A stretch of DNA of 11,779 nt. Origin: Legionellaceae bacterium (GTDB lineage Bacteria; Pseudomonadota; Gammaproteobacteria; Legionellales; Legionellaceae). This document shows positions 6,420 to 11,779 of this stretch, one piece after another. The stretch lies in the NCBI GenBank assembly GCA_030696465.1, contig JAUYSE010000116.1, forward strand, positions 1 through 11,779, read 5' to 3'. Both the position numbers and the translations under genes were made by a program. Each line of letters starts with the position of its first letter. Positions within the stretch are counted from its first letter, which is position 1. The notes under the pieces are model-generated. The model worked only from the letters and a program-made list of their open reading frames with translations, ran no database searches and was not told the origin of the DNA.

Positions 6420-9400
6420 TTACCGCGACACTTCGCTTTGAATGACCGCTAACAATGTTTCCCCTAATCGCTGTCGAAACTCGGGTGTCAGATTAGCGGA
6501 AATAACCACATACGGCGTATGATCATGCGATCGAAGAAAGCAGGTTTCCAGCACATATTCCACCAAAGGAACATCATACTTATGCAGAGGAATAACTTCA
6601 CAGGGAAGATCAAAAAGAGTTTGTTTATGCAACGCGGTAGGTGAAGAGAAAAAATCACTTAATATATTGATATTAATCAAAAAAGTTTTTTGACGATCGA
6701 TCATGGCCAAGGTTTGACACGCTTTTAATAAGGAGGGACTTAAGTAAATCCATTGAGATACTTTCGACAACATGGAAATCGCGACGCTCAGCGCACTAGA
6801 GAGTAAAGAACCGCCTCGACGTGACATTTTTCCGATAGAAGCTAATTTAATCAAACTCGCAGCACGTTGATATTCGCTCGTTTCTAGGGCGGATTGCTGT
6901 GCTTGTTGAGACAGGCTTAATAAGGTTTGGTCAAGATTAACGCCCAGCTTAATGGAATCAATTTGTAAAAAACATCCAATTGCATTCGCTAAACTGGCAT
7001 TTCGGCGCGTAGACTTAATAATATTCATTACGACCTTTGCCGGCAGCTTAATATCGTTCTGTCCACATTTTAATAAAGCAATGGCCAATGCTGCACTCAA
7101 TACATCATTAAAGGTTAAACTATGTTTATCACAAAAGGTGCGTAGCTGTGTCAACAAGGTTTCTTGGATTTCTATATAGGTAGAAAATGCAAATGCTTTT
7201 TTAGTTGTATCGGTCACAATATATTTTGAAGTGAATTCTGCTAGTCCAGCATCCTGTAAGTAATGCTTCCAAAAATCAGCATCTTTCGACTCAAATTTCT
7301 GAAAAATCTCCTGTTGATGCCATACGTAAGCACTATAGGCCTGAGAAGCGCCACTCACACATAACGGCCTGTGCTGCACATAAAATAAATACGCCTTTGA
7401 AAGATCCCGAAAAAATACGTTAATAGATTCTTCATCGGCCAAATAATGGGGCATCGCAATCTGTAACTCTACCTGATTGTTTTTTAAAAAGAATAGTTTC
7501 GCACTCATTTTGGGCGCATGTACAGGCCAAGTAGAAGACTTGGATAATGCATCAAATGCAGTATTTAATAGTGCCTCCGTCGCCGCCTCATTCTTGCTTA
7601 TCAGTGAGGTAAGCTGCCATGTTGGTAATTTTTTTCTTTGTTTTTTTTGCACGGGGAGAAATCTTGAGACTCTATAAGAAAAAACCTCTTGTTGCTCATA
7701 TACCCATTGCAAGGCAAAATCCAGTGCTTCTTGATTCAAAGTGCCTGTCACGCGTTGACGACCCGAAATATTCAAGGTTTTTAGTGCCGGAGCAACCAAT
7801 ATAGACAACCAAAACAACAATTGAAAATCATTTAAAGGAAGTGGGTATTTGTTGTGTGCAGCAGGTATGGCATGTGCTCGTGTCTGAATCGGTTGCGCTT
7901 GATCAACCAGCTGTGCAAGTGCCTTAATCGTTGAAACGCGCAAAAAATCCTGTAGTGAAATCTGTTTATTCAACCGATGCGCTATATCTGTAATTACCTG
8001 TGTCGCTAATAAGGAGTGTCCGCCAATATCAAAAAAATTATCCTGCGGGTGTATGGTGGATATATGTAAAGCTTCCATCCAAATACTCATTAATGCAATT
8101 TGTGTCGACGTCAACTGCGATCCCTCTACCAAAGTTTTAGTGCTTGCGATAACATCAGGGGTCGGTAAAGATTTTCGGTCTAGTTTACCATTAGGCATGC
8201 GTGGTAATTTTATCAAAAGCACTACTTGCCGCGGTAACATATGAACAGGTAAATACTTAGCAAGGTGTTGCATCATCCGTTTTTTGGAAAAACTTATCGG
8301 AAAACTAGGGCAGATATACGCTAAGAGATGATCTTCATAAGGCATCACCGCACATTCCTGTACCCCTTCTGCTTTGTGTAATTGCGCCTCAATTTCTTCT
8401 AACTCGATACGATAGCCATGTAGTTTGATTTGATTATCACTGCGACCAAACACGATAAACTCACCCTCTGTGGTACTGCACGCAATATCACCCGTCTTAT
8501 ATAAATAGCCCCCTAAAGCATCCGCACAAGGAATAAAACGTGCACGCGTGAGCGCCTCTTGATGGAGATATCCTTCGGCTAAACCTGCTCCAGCAATATA
8601 GAGCTCCCCTTTAACATAAGCAGGTAGTGCTCGTAATGATCTATCCAAAACACGCATCTCCATGCCAGGGATAGGATGTCCAATAGTAATCGGCTCATTT
8701 TCTCGAATTTGTTTTAATGCACACCAAACCGTAGCCTCTGTTGGCCCATACATATTCCATAGTTCCGCAACACGCGGCAATAAATACTGTGCCAAAATGT
8801 CGCTTAAAGGCTCTCCGCCACACAAAGCAGTTACCTCTTTTTTTCCTGACCATTCTATATTTTTTAACATACTCCACATGGCCGGAGTCGCTTGTAATAA
8901 AGTAATGGGATATTGCTGTAGTAAGCGAACTAAATGCTCAGGATCATGGTGTTCCTGCTGATTGCTTAAAAAAATGGTCTTTTGTTGCCATAAAGGCAAA
9001 TATAATTCTAGTGCAGCGATATCAAAAGAAATAGTCGTTATTGCGAGTAATAAGGCTTGATCTTCTTTTAAAAAGTACGCACTCATCCTGGTTAAAAAGT
9101 GATTCAATGCCTGACGTGAAATAACCACCCCTTTGGGCGTTCCCGTCGAGCCCGAGGTATAAATGATATAAGCAATCGCCGCCTGTTTAGGCGTATAAGT
9201 GCCCATCTCACTTTTGACCACAGGAAAACGTTTAACCCTGGATAAATCCCAGGATAGACAAGGAAAAGAGGCGTTTCTCAATAAGTTTTTTGTATCATAT
9301 AATATTGCTGTCGCTTGGCTATCTTGAATAATCAGCCTCAACCGTTCAATGGGGGTCGCCAAATCTATCGGGATATAAGGAATTTCTAACCACTGTAACG

Positions 9401-9647
9401 CCAATAACACCGCTAATAAGCGAGGCGTACGTTCCAGACAAACGAGGACTATCCCCTTTTTTATACGTTGACGCAATAACGCCTTCCAAGCGCTTACTTC
9501 TCTGTACAATTGTTGATAGGTTAAAGTGCCACTCGTCGTTGTACAGGACAACGATATGGGATCCAATTGCTGTGAGTATATAATCGCAATTTTTTCAGGG
9601 GAGGATGCAACATGACTCAAAAACTTGCTTATTAGATCGTCTTGCAT
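6420..9647 (-). CDS. Single-module NRPS, A-T-C, predicted glycine-activating
   Basis: A 1075-residue nonribosomal peptide synthetase. Adenylation domain, about 15-495: A3 YTSGSTGTPKG at 163-173, A5 YGPTE at 300-304, A7 YKTGD at 383-387, A8 around GYRIELEEIE at 411-420, and A10 PNGKLDR with Lys488. It forms an aminoacyl-AMP and loads the carrier. Carrier domain, about 515-583: DNFFDIGGHSLL, with Ser545 as the phosphopantetheine site. C-terminal condensation domain, about 600-1070: it carries PHYLADE (733-739) where HHxxxDG is usual, but keeps the catalytic His734 and Asp738. The substrate pocket reads D209 I210 L213 Q252 L275 G277 M299 V307 W308 K488, close to the glycine code DILQLGLIWK as I remember it. 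There is no thioesterase, reductase, epimerase or second module. The start has GGGG four bases before ATG, 20 bp after the 68-aa ORF. Hand-counted rows are AT-richer (33-37 percent GC) than lpdA rows (53-55 percent), compatible with acquisition. Product unknown. Confidence 0.92.
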   Translation of the reverse strand: MQDDLISKFLSHVASSPEKIAIIYSQQLDPISLSCTTTSGTLTYQQLYREVSAWKALLRQRIKKGIVLVCLERTPRLLAVLLALQWLEIPYIPIDLATPIERLRLIIQDSQATAILYDTKNLLRNASFPCLSWDLSRVKRFPVVKSEMGTYTPKQAAIAYIIYTSGSTGTPKGVVISRQALNHFLTRMSAYFLKEDQALLLAITTISFDIAALELYLPLWQQKTIFLSNQQEHHDPEHLVRLLQQYPITLLQATPAMWSMLKNIEWSGKKEVTALCGGEPLSDILAQYLLPRVAELWNMYGPTEATVWCALKQIRENEPITIGHPIPGMEMRVLDRSLRALPAYVKGELYIAGAGLAEGYLHQEALTRARFIPCADALGGYLYKTGDIACSTTEGEFIVFGRSDNQIKLHGYRIELEEIEAQLHKAEGVQECAVMPYEDHLLAYICPSFPISFSKKRMMQHLAKYLPVHMLPRQVVLLIKLPRMPNGKLDRKSLPTPDVIASTKTLVEGSQLTSTQIALMSIWMEALHISTIHPQDNFFDIGGHSLLATQVITDIAHRLNKQISLQDFLRVSTIKALAQLVDQAQPIQTRAHAIPAAHNKYPLPLNDFQLLFWLSILVAPALKTLNISGRQRVTGTLNQEALDFALQWVYEQQEVFSYRVSRFLPVQKKQRKKLPTWQLTSLISKNEAATEALLNTAFDALSKSSTWPVHAPKMSAKLFFLKNNQVELQIAMPHYLADEESINVFFRDLSKAYLFYVQHRPLCVSGASQAYSAYVWHQQEIFQKFESKDADFWKHYLQDAGLAEFTSKYIVTDTTKKAFAFSTYIEIQETLLTQLRTFCDKHSLTFNDVLSAALAIALLKCGQNDIKLPAKVVMNIIKSTRRNASLANAIGCFLQIDSIKLGVNLDQTLLSLSQQAQQSALETSEYQRAASLIKLASIGKMSRRGGSLLSSALSVAISMLSKVSQWIYLSPSLLKACQTLAMIDRQKTFLININILSDFFSSPTALHKQTLFDLPCEVIPLHKYDVPLVEYVLETCFLRSHDHTPYVVISANLTPEFRQRLGETLLAVIQSEVSR

Positions 9648-9667
9648 ATAGCCCCATCGGTGATAGG

Positions 9668-9874
9668 TTAGAGGATAGGTAATTCCGCGCCTAAAGAGGA
9701 AGTTACCTCCATATCGAGTTTTCGCGCGACCTCTTTAGGCGGCCTATACCCTCTAGATAACGCCCTTGCGTGTAAATCAAGCGCGACCGGAATCTCTTCT
9801 AAACTTTCCTGGATCAATGCCTCTTGATACGATGGCTGTCCCTCTACTGGCGATAGCTCCCCCGTTTCTGGCAT
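9668..9874 (-). CDS. Small hypothetical protein between lpdA and the NRPS, 68 aa
   Basis: I do not recognise this protein. It begins MPETGELSPVEGQPSYQEAL and has an acidic first half, then a more basic stretch ALSRGYRPPKEVARKLD, and ends with a hydrophobic tail. There is no Cys or Trp, no signal peptide and no membrane segment. It is very probably translated: AAGGAG at 9880-9885 stands 5 bases before the ATG. The lpdA stop is 12 bp upstream and the NRPS start 20 bp downstream, so it sits inside the operon. Its length resembles MbtH proteins, the usual small NRPS partners, but it has none of their conserved Trp and Pro pattern. Its last third contains a perfect inverted repeat (9688-9741). It could be an NRPS or PDH accessory protein, or a leader-type ORF. 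Confidence 0.7.
   Translation of the reverse strand: MPETGELSPVEGQPSYQEALIQESLEEIPVALDLHARALSRGYRPPKEVARKLDMEVTSSLGAELPIL
9688..9741 (-). promoter_or_regulatory. 12-bp perfect inverted repeat inside the 68-aa ORF, upstream of the NRPS
   Basis: CGCCTAAAGAGG (9688-9699) and CCTCTTTAGGCG (9730-9741) are perfect reverse complements around a 30-base loop. In minus-strand mRNA the stem would lie in the last codons of the 68-aa ORF, and its end is about 40 bases before the NRPS start. No U-run follows, so it is not a standard terminator. It could be an mRNA processing or stability element, or a translational control. Both arms must also encode protein here, which makes the exact match more striking. 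Confidence 0.55.
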
Positions 9875-9886
9875 ACAAGCTCCTTA

Positions 9887-11299
9887 TTATTTCTTTTTCT
9901 TTGGTATATACAAATCTGTAATCGTCCCCTCAAACGCCTCTGCGGCTTGAGCCACACTTTCAATTAAAGTAGGATGCGGGTGAATGGTCAACGCCAGATC
10001 TTCGGCTTCACAACCCATTTCAATGGCTAAAGTTACCTCACCAATCAAATCACCTGCAGAGACCCCAACGATTCCTGCGCCCAACACGCGTTTGCTCTCT
10101 GGGCAAAATAGCAATTTGGTCATGCCTTCTTCACGCCCCATGCTTAAAGCGCGCCCACTTGCTGCCCATGGAAACACTGCTTTTTCATATTTCGACCCAT
10201 TTTTTTGCGCATCTTTTTCAGTCAAACCTACCCACGCTATTTCTGGATCGGTATAAGCTACACTTGGAATACACAGTGGATCAAAGTAATGCTTATGGCC
10301 CGCGATAACTTCTGCCGCCACTTTGCCTTCTGGTATTGCTTTATGCGCCAACATCGGCTGCCCTACCACGTCACCAATTGCAAAAATATGCGGAACATTC
10401 GTGCGCATTTGTTTATCGACAGGGATAAAACCATGATCATCCACTTTGATGCCGGCTTTTTCTGCAGCAATGCCTTTCCCTAAAGGACGACGACCTACGG
10501 CGATTAACATTTGATCAAAACAACGCGTCTCAGTGGTTTTGCCTTCCATGGTGACATGTAACGCATCTTTTTTAGCCTCTACCGCAGTCACTTTCGTTTG
10601 TAATAAAAACTCTACACCTTGTTTAGCCATACGTTTTTGTAAAACAGCGACTAAATCGGTATCTGCTCCTGGCATTAATTGGTCGGCAAACTCGACCACC
10701 GTGACAGCAACACCCAGTGCAGCATACACCGTTGCCATTTCTAGGCCGATAATTCCACCACCAAGCACCAATAAAGAACCTTGAATTGAGCGTAATTGTA
10801 GTGCACCCGTGGAAGTGAATATACGTGGATCTTCTGGAATAAACGGAAAACGCGTTGCCTCACTCCCTACCGCAACAATGGCATGTGCAAACTCAAGCAC
10901 TGTCGTTTCTGTTTCCCCTTTAACTTCTAAGGAATGCGCACTTTGAAAAGCACCGGTACCATGAAAAATTTGCACTTTCCGTTGTTTGGCTAAAGCCTTT
11001 AAACCACCGGTTAAACGTCCGATGACTTTATCTTTCCAAGCAACGACGGCAGTGCTGTCTATCTTGGGTTTTGCAAAATGTACGCCTTGCGCACTCATTT
11101 CATGCGTCTCATCAACGACTTTCGCGATATGTAATAACGCTTTAGAGGGAATACAACCCACATTTAAGCACACGCCACCAATGTTGTTGTATCGCTCAAC
11201 TAATGCGACCGATAACCCTAAATCTGCGGCACGAAACGCCGCGGTATATCCGCCAGGGCCACTCCCTAAAACCACCACATCTACTTTTATAGTACTCAT
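9887..11299 (-). CDS. lpdA: Dihydrolipoamide dehydrogenase (E3)
   Basis: E3 is a cytoplasmic FAD enzyme that reoxidises dihydrolipoyl groups on E2 subunits and reduces NAD+. It serves pyruvate dehydrogenase and usually 2-oxoglutarate dehydrogenase too. The 470 residues match the E. coli enzyme (474). Features in order: FAD-binding GSGPGGYTA at 12-20; the redox disulfide CLNVGC with Cys44 and Cys49; the NAD-binding GGGIIGLE at 180-187; the second FAD motif TNVPHIFAIGD at 300-310; and the C-terminal catalytic pair His442 and Glu447 in HPHPTLIES. All catalytic residues are present. The start ATG has AGAGAG 9 bases upstream. It follows aceF by 45 bp on the same strand, the usual PDH order. The 68-aa ORF begins 12 bp after its stop, which points to cotranscription. 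Confidence 0.97.
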   Translation of the reverse strand: MSTIKVDVVVLGSGPGGYTAAFRAADLGLSVALVERYNNIGGVCLNVGCIPSKALLHIAKVVDETHEMSAQGVHFAKPKIDSTAVVAWKDKVIGRLTGGLKALAKQRKVQIFHGTGAFQSAHSLEVKGETETTVLEFAHAIVAVGSEATRFPFIPEDPRIFTSTGALQLRSIQGSLLVLGGGIIGLEMATVYAALGVAVTVVEFADQLMPGADTDLVAVLQKRMAKQGVEFLLQTKVTAVEAKKDALHVTMEGKTTETRCFDQMLIAVGRRPLGKGIAAEKAGIKVDDHGFIPVDKQMRTNVPHIFAIGDVVGQPMLAHKAIPEGKVAAEVIAGHKHYFDPLCIPSVAYTDPEIAWVGLTEKDAQKNGSKYEKAVFPWAASGRALSMGREEGMTKLLFCPESKRVLGAGIVGVSAGDLIGEVTLAIEMGCEAEDLALTIHPHPTLIESVAQAAEAFEGTITDLYIPKKKK

Positions 11300-11344
11300 A
11301 TTTTATATCTCTCTTTAAAAATATTATGACTGCACGCAGTATCG

Positions 11345-11779
11345 TTATAACATCACTCGACGAAAATCACTGAGTAAGGCCGTTAATAAACCGGCAAACC
11401 GTGCACCCTCAGCACCATCAATCACTCGATGATCGTAGGATAATGATAACGGTAACATCAAGCGCGGACACCATTGCTGCGTAGCAGCGTCATATACCGG
11501 TTTCAACATTGTGCGTGATAATCCTAAAATAGCCACTTCAGGACTATTTACAATCGGTGTGAAGGCGGTCCCGCCAATACCACCTAGACTTGAAATCGTA
11601 AAGCAACCCCCACTCATATCTGCTGGAGATAAACCCTTGTCTCGCGCTTTTTGACTTAAGCGTGACATTTCTTGCGCAATTTGTGACACCGTCTTTTGAT
11701 GCACATCACGAATCACGGGTACCACTAAACCCTGTGGAGTCTCCACCGCAATACCAATATTATAATAATGCTTTAAAAT
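11345..11779 (-). CDS. aceF: Pyruvate dehydrogenase E2, dihydrolipoamide acetyltransferase, C-terminal part
   Basis: The frame is open to the right window edge, so 144 C-terminal residues are visible and the lipoyl and E1/E3-binding domains lie outside. E2 transfers the acetyl group from lipoyl-lysine to CoA and forms the core of the complex. The fragment starts ILKHYYNIGIAVETPQGLVV, which closely follows the E. coli AceF catalytic domain. It contains the GGCFTISSLGGIGG stretch (57-70) and the active-site DHRVIDG (116-122), with its catalytic His and Asp. It ends LLSDFRRVML, again as in AceF. NSPEVAILG and the AceF-like end favour pyruvate over 2-oxoglutarate as substrate. lpdA follows after 45 bp; aceE is expected further right. 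A GTG at 11746 is an internal valine, not the start. Confidence 0.95.
   Translation of the reverse strand: MLKHYYNIGIAVETPQGLVVPVIRDVHQKTVSQIAQEMSRLSQKARDKGLSPADMSGGCFTISSLGGIGGTAFTPIVNSPEVAILGLSRTMLKPVYDAATQQWCPRLMLPLSLSYDHRVIDGAEGARFAGLLTALLSDFRRVML

Noticed and set aside
9668..9874. MbtH-like NRPS partner
   Set aside because: Only length and position fit; the protein has no Trp and none of the MbtH conserved pattern.
11325..11344. Small hairpin ACTGC/GCAGT in the aceF-lpdA gap
   Set aside because: The stem is 5 bp with a 2-base loop, too tight and short to call a terminator or regulatory site.

Overview
The window comes from a gammaproteobacterial chromosome. The evidence is a DusA-type dihydrouridine synthase, a full-length RecJ, an Uup-type ABC-F ATPase and an E. 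coli-like pyruvate dehydrogenase E2-E3 pair. Moderate GC, many dispersed-looking inverted repeats and an orphan NRPS gene hint at a Legionellales-like, possibly host-associated bacterium. That placement is inference, not something the sequence proves.

Left part, plus strand (1-4020): the 3' part of an RpfE-like gene, then a gene-free stretch of about 440 bp (770-1210) packed with inverted repeats, then recJ (GTG start) and dusA, which follows a short structured spacer. These are housekeeping genes for DNA repair and tRNA modification. A REP-like palindrome sits at the extreme left edge and is read in frame with the RpfE-like gene.

Right part, minus strand (11779 to 4164): aceF (cut by the right edge), lpdA, a 68-aa unknown ORF, a 1075-aa nonribosomal peptide synthetase, a 67-aa unknown ORF with its own promoter-like sequence, and uup. 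aceF and lpdA make the E2 and E3 subunits of pyruvate dehydrogenase. Short gaps (45, 12 and 20 bp) and good ribosome sites suggest that lpdA, the 68-aa ORF and the NRPS are read from one transcript. A secondary-metabolite enzyme would then be attached to the PDH operon. dusA and uup converge at about 4020-4164.

The most interesting object is the NRPS, a single A-T-C protein with no thioesterase. Its adenylation pocket reads DILQLGMVWK, close to the remembered glycine code. Its terminal condensation domain has PHYLADE where HHxxxDG is usual. A perfect 12-bp inverted repeat lies in the 3' end of the 68-aa ORF just before the NRPS start and could uncouple its expression from lpdA. I found no rRNA, tRNA, CRISPR array or transposase gene.
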